A stretch of DNA of 64,000 bases from Sphingopyxis witflariensis (GTDB lineage: Bacteria > Pseudomonadota > Alphaproteobacteria > Sphingomonadales > Sphingomonadaceae): NCBI RefSeq assembly GCF_002205635.1, contig NZ_NISJ01000015.1, forward strand, positions 1 to 64,000. The letters are read 5' to 3'. This document shows, one piece after another, positions 16,383 through 24,834 of this stretch (positions are counted from its first letter, which is position 1; every line of letters starts with the position of its first letter). Position numbers and translations under genes: made by a program. The notes beneath the pieces were generated by a model. It did not search any database, had not been told where the DNA came from, and saw only the letters and a program-made list of their open reading frames with translations.

Positions 16383-16999
16383 TGAATCGTCCCGCCTTCC
16401 TCGAGATGAAGGGCGAGCGGCGCATAGATGCCTGCACGCTCGAGACCGGCGAGCGTGTCGTCGTTGATCCGGATATGGAGCGCGAGAAGCTCACATCCGG
16501 CTTCCCGGCGAGTTTCGCCGAGGGCCGAGCAATCCCATCCGAACCTGCTGATCTTGTCGAACCAGTTTTGCTCGGCAACGCCGATATAGTCGGTGATGCC
16601 ATGGCGGAGCGCATATTCGGCAAGCGCAGTGACGAGCTGGTTGCGGGCATCGCGGCGTTCGTCGCTGTCACAGGCCGGGTCAAGGCAAAAGCGGCTGATC
16701 TCCCAAACGGAAGGACCCGATGGCGGGGCGCTGGAGCATAGCCAGGGATAGAGATCACCGAGCAGATGCGCACCGGACGTCGGTAGCAGCCGCGCCGAGG
16801 CACGGTGGCGACCGTCGGGGTCCAGAAGGATCAGGTAGCGCGCATCCTCATTGTCAAAATGATCGAGCTCGTAGCGGCCGTCGAGCGCTGGAAGGTCCCA
16901 TTTCAAAAGGTCGATGAAGACCTGTTTCCGGGCGGCGAACATGGCGCGCAGCGCCGCATGCCCGGGCGCGTCCTGCGCCCGCGTGGACTGACTGGTCAT
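16379..16999 (-). CDS. Acyl-homoserine lactone synthase (LuxI family)
   Basis: A 206-residue autoinducer synthase that joins S-adenosylmethionine to an acyl group from acyl-ACP or acyl-CoA. The family's invariant residues can be placed: Arg24 and Phe28 (FAARKQVF), Trp34 (LKWDLP), Asp46 and Asp49 (YELDHFD), Arg70 (ASARLLPT), Glu100 and Arg103 (WEISRFCL). AGGAAA precedes the ATG at 16999. It is downstream of luxR on the same strand with an 87-base gap that holds a lux-box-like palindrome, and its stop is coupled to the 54-residue ORF. The acyl chain is not predictable from sequence. Confidence 0.93.
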   Translation of the reverse strand: MTSQSTRAQDAPGHAALRAMFAARKQVFIDLLKWDLPALDGRYELDHFDNEDARYLILLDPDGRHRASARLLPTSGAHLLGDLYPWLCSSAPPSGPSVWEISRFCLDPACDSDERRDARNQLVTALAEYALRHGITDYIGVAEQNWFDKISRFGWDCSALGETRREAGCELLALHIRINDDTLAGLERAGIYAPLALHLEEGGTIQ

Positions 17000-17055
17000 G
17001 ATATTTTCCTGGCTGTTGGGTGCCAGGATCAGATCATCATTCCCGCGGCGCGCCT

Positions 17056-17073
17056 ATACCCAGAAATGGGGAT
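17056..17073. promoter_or_regulatory. Candidate lux box upstream of luxI
   Basis: ATACCCAGAAATGGGGAT is an 18-base imperfect palindrome (arms match at 6 of 7 positions around GAAA). It ends 57 bases before the luxI ATG and begins after the luxR stop region, the usual place for LuxR binding. Its bases differ from the classical ACCTG...CAGGT consensus. Confidence 0.45.
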
Positions 17074-17086
17074 GCTTTGTACGATT

Positions 17087-17851
17087 CTAGGGCGCGCGTT
17101 CATGTGGGCGCCACCAGTCATAAATGTCCGAAAAGCCGATAAGCCCGTCGAACAGCGCGCACAGGATCAGCAATTGTCCACTGTGTACCGCGTAGCGATC
17201 GCGCGCTATCTTGAGGTGACGAACCACCGTCTCGGTGCTGATGCCGAGAATGCCCGCGGTTTCCCCGGCGGTCTTGCCGCGCGCCGACCATAAGACACAT
17301 TCGCGCTGACGTTTGGTGAGGACGGCACGCTTCCGGTACGGAAGTGTGCCGACGAGCTGGCGTGCTCTCGCCAGCGCAACCGCCCCAAGGATCTCCGCGC
17401 TATGGAGCATGTCGGTCGGCACGCTGCCCTTCGGATTGACGACAAAGGTGCAGGAACCCGTCGCCTCGCCGGGCAGATGCCGCGGCACAGTAAAGCCGTC
17501 GCCGATGCCATTTTCGCGCGCCACCATGAGCAACTGCCGGTCTCCGCGCGACAGCGGGATGAACTGGTCAACATCGCACCATTGGAAACCGGTCAGCGAC
17601 CGCTCGCCGGCGCGCCGGATCGGGTCGTTCGCGCTGAGGTCGAAGCCGATAAAGACGCTCGCCCAGGCATCGGGATAATTATGCACGAGCAAGGAGCCGG
17701 TCTCGGCGTCGCCGCGGCGATCATAGGCCAGCGCGAAATGATCGAACCCCATGCGCTCGGCCGCTTTGGAGAGGGCGGCAAAGAGCTGCTCCTCTTGTGC
17801 GGCGCCCGAAATTTCCTGTGCGAGTTCCTCCGTCAGATAAAAATGCTTCAC
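17087..17851 (-). CDS. LuxR-family AHL-responsive transcription regulator
   Basis: A 254-residue protein with an N-terminal autoinducer-binding domain (about residues 18-165; FALAYDRRGDAETG, then YPDAWASVFIGFDLSANDPIRR, which contains the conserved Tyr/Trp/Asp-Pro pattern) and a C-terminal LuxR helix-turn-helix (LTKRQRECVLWSARGKTAGE, then TAGILGISTETVVRHL). It would bind the LuxI product and control the luxI-peptide-gntR operon and possibly the lasso genes. The reading begins with GTG at 17851 with only a weak ribosome site, so the start is uncertain by a few codons. Confidence 0.9.
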   Translation of the reverse strand: MKHFYLTEELAQEISGAAQEEQLFAALSKAAERMGFDHFALAYDRRGDAETGSLLVHNYPDAWASVFIGFDLSANDPIRRAGERSLTGFQWCDVDQFIPLSRGDRQLLMVARENGIGDGFTVPRHLPGEATGSCTFVVNPKGSVPTDMLHSAEILGAVALARARQLVGTLPYRKRAVLTKRQRECVLWSARGKTAGETAGILGISTETVVRHLKIARDRYAVHSGQLLILCALFDGLIGFSDIYDWWRPHERAP

Positions 17852-18162
17852 GTCGATTATCGGCCGCCGGCGCGTTCCCGACCCGTCTGTCCCGCGGTCC
17901 GCTCCATGAATCGCAAGCCTGCCGGTTTCTTTCCGGCGCGAGCGAAGGTGGACAAGGCTGCCGGCGGGTCCTGATATCGTACGGAGGGCCGCTGTTCTCG
18001 CTGCCTCGGCGTCAATCTGTCGGCAGGTGGAGTTTAACGAACGGAAATGGCACGTAAAGACCGGGGACCCAGGAGATAGGACCAGATTGACACTTAATCC
18101 CGGGACAGGGAGTGGCCGCGAGATTCTTCAGCTTGGTCTTGGGTGGGGCCGGAAACGGCGGA
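17852..18162. other. Intergenic region upstream of luxR, no gene seen
   Basis: About 310 bases. Only very short frames occur, one of 22 codons from 17908 on the plus strand without clear support. It presumably contains the luxR promoter. No convincing palindromic operator was noticed. Confidence 0.4.
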
Positions 18163-18288
18163 TCAATAGCCTAAAAGATATCGGACTGCCGACACCAGAC
18201 CCGCCACGAACGAGCCGGCGACCAGCAGGGTAAGAAGCCAGAACTCGAAAGCGATGGCGCGGCTTTTCCATTTCGATTCGCGGCACAT
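18163..18288 (-). CDS. Small single-span membrane protein (hypothetical)
   Basis: A 41-residue reading from ATG 18288: a basic N-terminus MCRESKWKSRAIAFEF followed by one hydrophobic segment WLLTLLVAGSFVAGLVSAVRYLL. The positive-inside pattern is what a real small membrane protein would show. The frame is open further upstream to 18402, but that part looks unlike protein. No function can be assigned; it lies between luxR and the IS3 element. Confidence 0.4.
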   Translation of the reverse strand: MCRESKWKSRAIAFEFWLLTLLVAGSFVAGLVSAVRYLLGY

Positions 18289-18472
18289 CGTCCGAACATG
18301 ACATGGCCGAATTTTGTAGGACAGACGAAAAAGGGCCCGTCTTTCGACAAGGCCCTTCCGGTTTTCAGTGATCGCTAGATAGACCCCAAAAACCGTTCCC
18401 ACCTATCTTCCAGGGTCGCAGTTCGAAGATCGGATAGTGGCTCGAGACTATCGCGATGACCAATGGAGTCAA

Positions 18473-18497
18473 TGATCTGCCCCCTTCTGAGTGGTCC
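18473..18497. repeat. IS3 element left inverted repeat
   Basis: Begins TGATCTGCCCCC and ends GAGTGGTCC. It matches the right end with one gap and a few mismatches. Confidence 0.8.
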
Positions 18498-18535
18498 AAA
18501 ATTGATGATATTTTGGATTACGAAGGAGATTATGA

Positions 18536-18814
18536 ATGCCGAGCAAGAAGCATCGCCCGGAAGAGATTATTGGCAAGCTGCGTGAAGCGGAGGTTGTGCT
18601 GGCGCAGGGCGCCACGACGGCTGAAGCGTGTCGCCGGATCGCGGTCAGCGAGCAGACCTATTATCGGTGGCGCAAGGAATATGGCGGCCTGAAAACCGAC
18701 CAGGCGCGTCGGATGAAGGACCTGGAGAAGGAGAATCTTCGGCTTCGGCGTGCGATATCCGACCTCACTTTGGACAAGCTGATATTGCAGGAAGCTGCCC
18801 GGGGAAACTTCTGA
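18536..18814 (+). CDS. IS3-family transposase OrfA
   Basis: A 92-residue DNA-binding subunit: helix-turn-helix in residues 8-50 (RPEEIIGKLREAEVVLAQGA, SEQTYYRWRKEYGG) and a C-terminal leucine-zipper-like helix MKDLEKENLRLRRAISDLTL typical of OrfA. GAAGGAGA lies before the ATG. Its last codons contain the slippery heptamer at 18802-18808, where a -1 shift would fuse it to OrfB and give the full transposase. Ends with TGA at 18812. Confidence 0.93.
   Translation: MPSKKHRPEEIIGKLREAEVVLAQGATTAEACRRIAVSEQTYYRWRKEYGGLKTDQARRMKDLEKENLRLRRAISDLTLDKLILQEAARGNF
18802..18808 (+). promoter_or_regulatory. Programmed -1 frameshift heptamer GGGAAAC
   Basis: In the OrfA frame the bases read G GGA AAC, a canonical X XXY YYZ slip site, two codons before the OrfA stop. 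The -1 frame continues open through OrfB. The stretch after the stop is GC-rich and could fold to stimulate slippage. Confidence 0.8.
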
Positions 18815-19707
18815 GCCCCGCGCGCCGAAGGCGCTGTATCGACCACATCAGAACGATGATTCCGGTGTCCGAGCGGCGGCTCTGCCGCGTACTCGGGCAG
18901 CACCGATCGACACAGCGCAAGGCGCCCCGCGGGGCAGATGACGAAGCGGCTCTTACCGAGGATATCATTGCGCTGGCGCGGCAATATGGTCGTTATGGCT
19001 ATCGCCGGGTGACGGCGTTGCTGCGCGATGCGGGGTGGCATGTGAACCGCAAGCGAGTCGAGCGCATCTGGCGACGCGAGGGGCTGAAGGTGCCGCAAAG
19101 ACAACCGAAACGCGGGCGGCTCTGGCTGAATGACGGATCGTGCATCCGGCTTCGGCCAGAGTATCCCGGCCATGTCTGGTCCTACGACTTCGTCGAGGGC
19201 CGCACCCACGATGGTCGCAAATATCGTATCCTGTCGATCATCGACGAGGCGAGCCGGGAGTGCATGGCGTTGCCCGTGGCGCGTAAACTCAAGAGCGACG
19301 ACGTGCTGGCGGCGCTGGCCGAACTGTTCGTCACGCGCGGGCCACCAGCGCATATCAGGTCTGACAATGGGCCGGAGTTTATTGCCACGGCAGTGCAGGA
19401 ATGGCTGGCGAAGGTCGGTGTGAAGACGCTCTACATCACGCCCGGATCGCCCTGGGAGAATGGCTATTGCGAAAGCTTCAACGGATCGCTGCGCGATGAA
19501 CTGCTCAACGGCGAAATCTTCTACTCGCTCGCCGATGCCCGGATCCTGATCGAGGCCTGGCGGCGACATTACAACACCGTCCGGCCGCACAGCTCGCTGG
19601 GATATCGGCCACCGGCGCCGGAGGCCGTTCCCTCGCCAGTGTTGCCCTCCGGTTCCGCTTCGCTCCACCTACGGCCAACACTGGCGAGGGAGGCGTCAAT
19701 GCACTAA
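18802..19707 (+). CDS. IS3-family transposase OrfB (catalytic, DDE)
   Basis: About 300 residues in the -1 frame relative to OrfA. HTH_21-like region YGRYGYRRVTALLRDAGWHV is followed by the retroviral-integrase-like core. The DDE residues are visible as Asp in VWSYDFVEG, Asp in HIRSDNGPEF and Glu in PWENGYCESFNG. It ends PHSSLGYRPPAPEA plus a short tail. The frame is intact, so the element may be active. It is made mainly as an OrfAB fusion through the slip site; whether OrfB alone is made from an internal start is unknown. Confidence 0.92.
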   Translation, partial: GKLLSPARRRRCIDHIRTMIPVSERRLCRVLGQHRSTQRKAPRGADDEAALTEDIIALARQYGRYGYRRVTALLRDAGWHVNRKRVERIWRREGLKVPQRQPKRGRLWLNDGSCIRLRPEYPGHVWSYDFVEGRTHDGRKYRILSIIDEASRECMALPVARKLKSDDVLAALAELFVTRGPPAHIRSDNGPEFIATAVQEWLAKVGVKTLYITPGSPWENGYCESFNGSLRDELLNGEIFYSLADARILIEAWRRHYNTVRPHSSLGYRPPAPEAVPSPVLPSGSASLHLRPTLAREASMH

Positions 19708-19717
19708 CAATCCACCC

Positions 19718-19741
19718 GGACCACTCGGTGGGGGCCGGTCA
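19718..19741. repeat. IS3 element right inverted repeat
   Basis: Read on the minus strand it begins TGACCGGCCCCC and ends GAGTGGTCC, matching the left end. Confidence 0.8.
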
Positions 19742-19754
19742 ATGCCAGTCGCGT

Positions 19755-20246
19755 TCAAGCCCATTCATATACGCGGCAAATCAACTGCTCGATTTCCCAT
19801 GGAAAGTTGATGTCGCTTTCGCTCGCTTGAAAACCATGTTTCAATGCTGCGATGCGGAGGAGCGAGGCCGAGTTTGCCTTCCCGTTCCCTATGTCGAGGT
19901 CTGCACGGTAAGCGAGTTCGAGCACGAACAGCCTGACGAACTCGGCAAGCGCCGGGAAGCCCATCTCATTGAATCCGGCCCGGGCAGCACCCCAACTCAA
20001 TACCCTTGCATCGGACGGCACCGCAATCCTGCGGTCTCCGGTCATGACGGAGATCACGAGGGCGGTGTTCCAGATGAGCTTTTCAGAATCGGTCAGCGCG
20101 TCCCGGCCATGTGTCGCGATTGTTTGCGCGATGGCACGAAGGACCGCGTTCGGTGCCTCTGGATGACTTCGTGCCACGGGGATGCGCGGCCCGGCGTCGC
20201 GCGCCGAAGCTTTTGCCAGCTCTCGGACCAGGAGACCTAGCAACAC
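19755..20246 (-). CDS. Unknown protein at the end of the nitrate assimilation operon
   Basis: A 163-residue reading from GTG 20246, which overlaps the moeA stop region. It is rich in helix-forming residues (for example RAIAQTIATHGRDALTDSEK, FPALAEFVRLFVLELAYRAD) and has no signal peptide, metal motif or domain that I recognise. The phase overlap with moeA suggests coupled translation and a link to nitrate or molybdenum cofactor metabolism. The IS3 element ends 13 bases after its stop, so the coding part appears complete. GTG as start is inferred only from the overlap. Confidence 0.55.
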   Translation of the reverse strand: MLLGLLVRELAKASARDAGPRIPVARSHPEAPNAVLRAIAQTIATHGRDALTDSEKLIWNTALVISVMTGDRRIAVPSDARVLSWGAARAGFNEMGFPALAEFVRLFVLELAYRADLDIGNGKANSASLLRIAALKHGFQASESDINFPWEIEQLICRVYEWA

Positions 20247-21451
20247 AGCGGCAGCGTCGGCACGGGCATGCCGGGAAGGATCGGCGGAGCGTTGGCCGGT
20301 CGCCGCACCAGCCCATTGACCTGCGCAAGCCGCGCCTGGCCCGATGCATCCTGTCGATCGCTGACTTCGACGCCTCGGAAGGAGGTCGCCGCGCACAGGA
20401 ATGCCTCGCGCGGCCCATTGGCTTCGATGGGGCCGAGGGCCGGGAGCAGATGCCAAGGCAGGGCACCAGCAACGTCTCCGCCCAGAAGGCAGCTGATGAG
20501 AGGTGACAGGAACAGGCGGGCGGTCGTCAGCGCCGCAGTAGGATTACCGGGGAGCCCGAGAACGTGCCGCGCTCCAACTTTTCCATACCAGACCGGCTTG
20601 CCGGGTTTCATGGCCACGTCGGCGAAAGCGATTTTCAGGCCGAGTGGAGCGAATGCGGCGCGGCCATGGTCCCGATCGCCGCGCGATGCGCCGCCGAGGA
20701 CGACGATGATGTCGGCCGATGCGAATTCCATGGCTCGCGCAATCACGTCCGAGTCGTCCGGGAGCCGGGCTTTCGATATCACCGTCGCTCCCGCGGAATG
20801 GCAGAGCAGCTCAATCGCCGCGCTCAGGCTGTCCGGGATGACGAATGCGCTGCCCGCGGCTGCGCCGGGCGCAACAATCTCGTCGCCCGTCGCGAGGAGC
20901 TGAATGCGCGGGCGCGGCGATACGAGCAGTTCGTGATGGTCGGCGGCCGCCGCTGAGACAGCCACCGCCGGCGTAACTTTCGTGCCCTCGGGTATCAGAA
21001 GCTGACCCAACGCAAAATCCGACCCCCGCCGCCGAATGTGCGGTTTCCCGAACGGCGGATTATCGATCCTGACGTCGCCTTCGCTTTGGCGGCAATATTC
21101 GATCATGACGACGCGATCGGCGCCGCGGGGCACTGGAGCGCCCGTCATCACGCGCATCGTCTCGCCCGGTCCGATTTCCCCGGCGTCGTGGCTGCCAGCA
21201 TAGCTGACGCCGATCGACCGGAACGTCGCGGCACCCGTGAAAAGATCGCAATCGCGCACTGCATAGCCGTCCATCGCGGCGCAGGCGTGCCGCGGAGAGT
21301 CGAGGAGGGCGAGGATAGGCGCCGCCAGATGGCACCCGCCTGCGTCGGATATCGAAACGGCCACCGGGTCCCGCGGGTTGGCAAGGGCGGACAGCACGGC
21401 CAGCGCTGAGTCGAAATCAATCGAGGCGGTGCACGCGGTGAGCGCGGTCAT
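20237..21451 (-). CDS. moeA: Molybdopterin molybdenumtransferase (MoeA-like)
   Basis: About 404 residues, the usual MoeA length. Motifs in order: HACAAMDGYAVR near residue 50 (conserved MDGYA), GETMRVMTGAPVPRGAD (the RIxTGAxxPxGAD motif), LATGDEI and VLGGASRGDRDHG (a variant of the usual GG(x)SxGxxD), MKPGKPVWYGK, and LGLPGNPTAAL. MoeA inserts molybdate into adenylylated molybdopterin. Here it directly follows the SUMT gene and supplies the Mo cofactor for NasA. GAGTGAG before ATG 21451 favours that start; 21469 is an alternative. A genome will usually carry another moeA for general use. Confidence 0.9.
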   Translation of the reverse strand: MTALTACTASIDFDSALAVLSALANPRDPVAVSISDAGGCHLAAPILALLDSPRHACAAMDGYAVRDCDLFTGAATFRSIGVSYAGSHDAGEIGPGETMRVMTGAPVPRGADRVVMIEYCRQSEGDVRIDNPPFGKPHIRRRGSDFALGQLLIPEGTKVTPAVAVSAAAADHHELLVSPRPRIQLLATGDEIVAPGAAAGSAFVIPDSLSAAIELLCHSAGATVISKARLPDDSDVIARAMEFASADIIVVLGGASRGDRDHGRAAFAPLGLKIAFADVAMKPGKPVWYGKVGARHVLGLPGNPTAALTTARLFLSPLISCLLGGDVAGALPWHLLPALGPIEANGPREAFLCAATSFRGVEVSDRQDASGQARLAQVNGLVRRPANAPPILPGMPVPTLPLCC

Positions 21452-21461
21452 CTCACTCAGT

Positions 21462-22247
21462 TTACCCATGGGTCGACCGCGCGACATTCGGCAATCCGGC
21501 ACGCGCGACATGGGCTTGGGTCACCGCCGCACCGACGACGATCAGAGTGGGTGCGTCAGCGGCGAACGATCGGGTCGCCAGTTCGAGCAGGTCGAGCCGC
21601 GTCGTCAGGCGCTGCTCGGCGGGATCGCTGACGTGACATGCAATCAACACCGACGTGTCGCCGGCCATCCCCGCACGCATGAGGCCGCGCATGATCTCTC
21701 CCGCGACCTCGCGTCCCATGTAAAACGCCAGGGTCGATCCACCGCCGGCGAGCGAATGCCAGTCAACATCGAGTGCTGCGCCCCGCTGGCTGTGCGCGGT
21801 GACGAAGCGAACATCGCGCGCGACGCCGCGAAGCGTGAGCGATATTCCAGCCGATGCGGCCGCGGCGCACGCGGTCGTGATGCCCGGGCAGATGGAGACC
21901 GGATATCCAGCATTGCGCAGCGCACGAAGCTCTTCCGCCGAACGGCCGAAGATGGAAGGGTCGCCTCCCTTGAGGCGAACGACCCTTTTGCCGGCGGCCG
22001 CCGCCTCGACGAGCATCGCATCGATCGTCCGCTGGTCTTTGGAATGCCGCCCCGATCTTTTGCCGACGCTCACGGTCTCGGTCTTGGAAGGTATAAGGCT
22101 CAGGATGCCGGCTCCGACAAGCGCGTCGTGAAAGACGATGTCGGCGCACTCGATCAGCTTCACTGCCTTCATGGTCAGAAGGTCCGGATCACCGGGGCCA
22201 GCGCCGACCAGCCACACAGTCCCCGGGGCGAAATCGTCACGCTGCAT
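21462..22247 (-). CDS. cobA: Uroporphyrinogen-III C-methyltransferase (SUMT)
   Basis: A 261-residue enzyme that transfers two methyl groups from S-adenosylmethionine to uroporphyrinogen III, making precorrin-2, the siroheme precursor. Signatures: VWLVGAGPGDPDLLT at the N-terminus, ADIVFHDALVG, VVRLKGGDPSIFGR near residue 95, and PGITTACAAAASAGISLTLR. It lacks the CysG dehydrogenase/ferrochelatase part, so later siroheme steps are encoded elsewhere. The ATG at 22247 has GAGGAG seven bases upstream and overlaps the nasA 3' end. Siroheme is needed by NirB in the same operon. Confidence 0.93.
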   Translation of the reverse strand: MQRDDFAPGTVWLVGAGPGDPDLLTMKAVKLIECADIVFHDALVGAGILSLIPSKTETVSVGKRSGRHSKDQRTIDAMLVEAAAAGKRVVRLKGGDPSIFGRSAEELRALRNAGYPVSICPGITTACAAAASAGISLTLRGVARDVRFVTAHSQRGAALDVDWHSLAGGGSTLAFYMGREVAGEIMRGLMRAGMAGDTSVLIACHVSDPAEQRLTTRLDLLELATRSFAADAPTLIVVGAAVTQAHVARAGLPNVARSTHG

Positions 22248-24834
22248 CGCTTGTCTCCTCAGCCAATATCCTTGCAAGTGCCGGGCGGCACGACCCGCAA
22301 TTGGTGCCCGCCCCGATTGCCGCGCCGATAGCGGTGACGTCGGCGAGTGCCTGCTCGCGGATTGCGGCGGCGATCGTCTTCAGTCCGATGTCGAAACAGA
22401 CGCAGATGATCGTCCCGCGATCGACCTGGGCTCCCGGCGCGCGGCCGGCGAGAAGGGTCGGGGCGATCTCGGGCGCCGAGAGCTGCGCAATCAGCCAGTC
22501 GCGCGGCGGCAGTTCGCCGCTTTCCGTGACGAACAGCGCGGCGGCGAGACGGCCACCCGCCACGACAGCAATGCGGCGCGTTCCGCGCGCGGCATCCTGT
22601 GCCTCAATCCGCTCGCCGCGCGGAAGCAGCGCTTCGACGGACGTGATGTCGCCGTTGCCGGCGAGTTCCCACAGCGCCCCCGAGGGAACGGCGACGCGCG
22701 TCGCCCACAGGCATTTAGGGTGGGTGTCGAGTTCGTGCGCCAGCAACAGGAAGCCGCGCCATTTTGTGGCCAGAGCGGCGATTGATGCCGGGGTCCGCTT
22801 GAAACCCGGTTGGCCCGACACCGGATCAACGAGCGGGCGGGAAAGCAGGCCGGTGCGCCCCCCGCTGCTCGTCCGGTCGGTCCAGTGGATAGGCACGAAC
22901 GCTTCGCCCCGCCGCTGGCCCGCGTGGAACGCAACGCGGAAGATGCTGTCGCCCTGCGGCGTATCAACGCGCGCGAGGCCTCCGTCACTGAGGCCAAGCC
23001 GTGCACCATCGTCGGGGTGTACCTCGACCAGCGGTTCTTCGCGGTGGCGCGCGAGCTTTGGGGCGAACCCAGTGCGAGTCATACTATGCCATTGGTCGCG
23101 GTAGCGTCCGGTGTTGAGCGTTAGCGGCCATTTGGCGAGCGGTTCGGGCAAGTCCTTCTGAACAACCGCGACCAGCCGCGCGCGGCCGTCTTCGGTCGAA
23201 AAGCGGCCGTCGGCAAAGGGGTGAGCGCCGCCCCAACGGAACGGCGCCATATCGTCATAAGCCGTGTTGCCGCCCTGCGCCGCACCGGGCAGCGCGAACA
23301 GCCGATCGCCTTCATTCTCATAGATCGACAGGCGGCAATGCTCGCGCCAGATGTCGGCGGGGCGATCATAGCTGAAGGCGGTTTTCCACCCCATGCGCCG
23401 CGCGACTTCCTTGATGATCCACCAGTCGGGCATCGCCTCGCCGGGCAGCGGAAACAGCGCGCGCTGGCGGCTGACCATCCGGTCGCTGTTGGTGACGGTG
23501 CCGTCCTTTTCGCCCCAGGCGGCGGCGGGCAGACGGACATGCGCAAAGGCGCCGGTGTCGGTATGTTCGATCACGTCGCTGACGACGACGAACGGGCAGT
23601 CGGCGAGCGCCGCGCGCACCCGGTTGGCGTCGGGCATCGAGACGGCGGGGTTGGTCGCCATCACCCATACGGCCTTGATGCGGCCTTCGCCGATCGCGCG
23701 GAACATATCGACCGCCTTGAGTCCCGGTTTTTCGGCGATTGTCGGCGCGGCCCAGAAACGCTGGACGCGGGCGCGGTTTTCGGGAGCGAAATCCATATGC
23801 GCGGCGAGCGTGGTCGCGAGTCCGCCGACTTCGCGCCCACCCATCGCATTGGGCTGGCCAGTGATCGAGAAGGGGGCTGCGCCGGGTTTGCCGATTCTCC
23901 CCGTGGCGAGATGGAGATTGAGGATCGCATTGACCTGGTCGGTCCCGGCGGTCGCCTGATTGATCCCTTGGCTGAACATCGTGACGGTGCGCGGGTGCGC
24001 GGCGAACAGGTCAAAGAAACGCCTGAGGTCGGTAGCACTGACGTCGCACGTCCGCGCCACCGACCACAGGTCGTTCCCCCCTCCAAGCTCGTTCCAGAAA
24101 TCGTCGGGCACCGCGACGTGCGCAGCAAGATACGCCTCATCGACGATGCCGGCTTCGCGGCAATGCTGCAACAGCCCGTTCATCAGCGCGACGTCGCTGC
24201 CGGGGCGGATTGCGAGATGCAGGTCGGCCTCTTCGGCGGTCTCGGTACGGCGCGGATCGATGACGACCAGTTTCGCGCCTGCCTCGCAGCGCGCGCGGAT
24301 ACGCTGATAGACGATCGGGTGACACCAGGCGGTATTGCTGCCGACAAGGACGATCAGATCAGCGGCCTCGAGATCGTCATAGGTGGCGGGAACAATGTCC
24401 TCGCCGAACGCGCGCATATGGCCCGCGACAGCGCTCGACATGCAGAGGCGCGAGTTGGTGTCGATGTTGGCGGTGCCGATGAAGCCCTTCATCAGTTTGT
24501 TCGCGACATAATAATCTTCGGTCAGCAATTGGCCCGAGACGTAAAAAGCGACGCTGCCTGGACCGTGACGCGCGATCGTTTCCTTGAAGCGCTTTGCGAC
24601 GAGGTCGAGCGCCTTGTCCCAGCTTGCGCGTTTCTTGCCGATCATGGGGTGGAGGAGACGCCCCTCAAGTCCCACAGTTTCGCCGAGATGCGTGCCCTTT
24701 GAGCATAGCTTGCCGCGGTTGGCGGGATGGTCGGGGTCGCCTTCAATCCGAACCTCGCGCTCGGCGGTTACCGTCGCGCTTATGCCGCAGCCGACGCCGC
24801 AATAGGCGCAGGTGGTGCGGACCGCTTCGGCCAT
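22237..24834 (-). CDS. nasA: Assimilatory nitrate reductase, catalytic subunit
   Basis: An 865-residue cytoplasmic molybdoenzyme reducing nitrate to nitrite. The N-terminal [4Fe-4S] cysteines are Cys9, Cys12 and Cys16 (CAYCGVGC) plus the cysteine in GKLCSKG. The middle is the bis-MGD domain (FYVSGQLLTEDYYVANKLMK, NTAWCHPI), then the molybdopterin dinucleotide-binding domain (LNTGRYRDQWHSMTRTGF). The last 60 residues form a BFD-like [2Fe-2S] domain with CVCFD and NCGSCRPAL. The ATG at 24834 overlaps the nirD stop. Regulated through the nasT-nasS/leader system upstream of the operon. Confidence 0.95.
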   Translation of the reverse strand: MAEAVRTTCAYCGVGCGISATVTAEREVRIEGDPDHPANRGKLCSKGTHLGETVGLEGRLLHPMIGKKRASWDKALDLVAKRFKETIARHGPGSVAFYVSGQLLTEDYYVANKLMKGFIGTANIDTNSRLCMSSAVAGHMRAFGEDIVPATYDDLEAADLIVLVGSNTAWCHPIVYQRIRARCEAGAKLVVIDPRRTETAEEADLHLAIRPGSDVALMNGLLQHCREAGIVDEAYLAAHVAVPDDFWNELGGGNDLWSVARTCDVSATDLRRFFDLFAAHPRTVTMFSQGINQATAGTDQVNAILNLHLATGRIGKPGAAPFSITGQPNAMGGREVGGLATTLAAHMDFAPENRARVQRFWAAPTIAEKPGLKAVDMFRAIGEGRIKAVWVMATNPAVSMPDANRVRAALADCPFVVVSDVIEHTDTGAFAHVRLPAAAWGEKDGTVTNSDRMVSRQRALFPLPGEAMPDWWIIKEVARRMGWKTAFSYDRPADIWREHCRLSIYENEGDRLFALPGAAQGGNTAYDDMAPFRWGGAHPFADGRFSTEDGRARLVAVVQKDLPEPLAKWPLTLNTGRYRDQWHSMTRTGFAPKLARHREEPLVEVHPDDGARLGLSDGGLARVDTPQGDSIFRVAFHAGQRRGEAFVPIHWTDRTSSGGRTGLLSRPLVDPVSGQPGFKRTPASIAALATKWRGFLLLAHELDTHPKCLWATRVAVPSGALWELAGNGDITSVEALLPRGERIEAQDAARGTRRIAVVAGGRLAAALFVTESGELPPRDWLIAQLSAPEIAPTLLAGRAPGAQVDRGTIICVCFDIGLKTIAAAIREQALADVTAIGAAIGAGTNCGSCRPALARILAEETSDAA

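Larger units (their letters stand above)
18473..19741 (+). mobile_element. Complete IS3-family (IS407-like) insertion sequence
   Basis: About 1,269 bases bounded by imperfect inverted repeats beginning TGATCTGCCCCC on the left and TGACCGGCCCCC (reverse strand) on the right, sharing GAGTGGTCC at the inner end. It carries overlapping orfA and orfB in -1 frames with a GGGAAAC slip site. No clear target duplication is seen in the flanks. It sits between the lasso/quorum-sensing locus and the nitrate block, 13 bases after the stop of the minus-strand gene at 19755. Confidence 0.9.
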
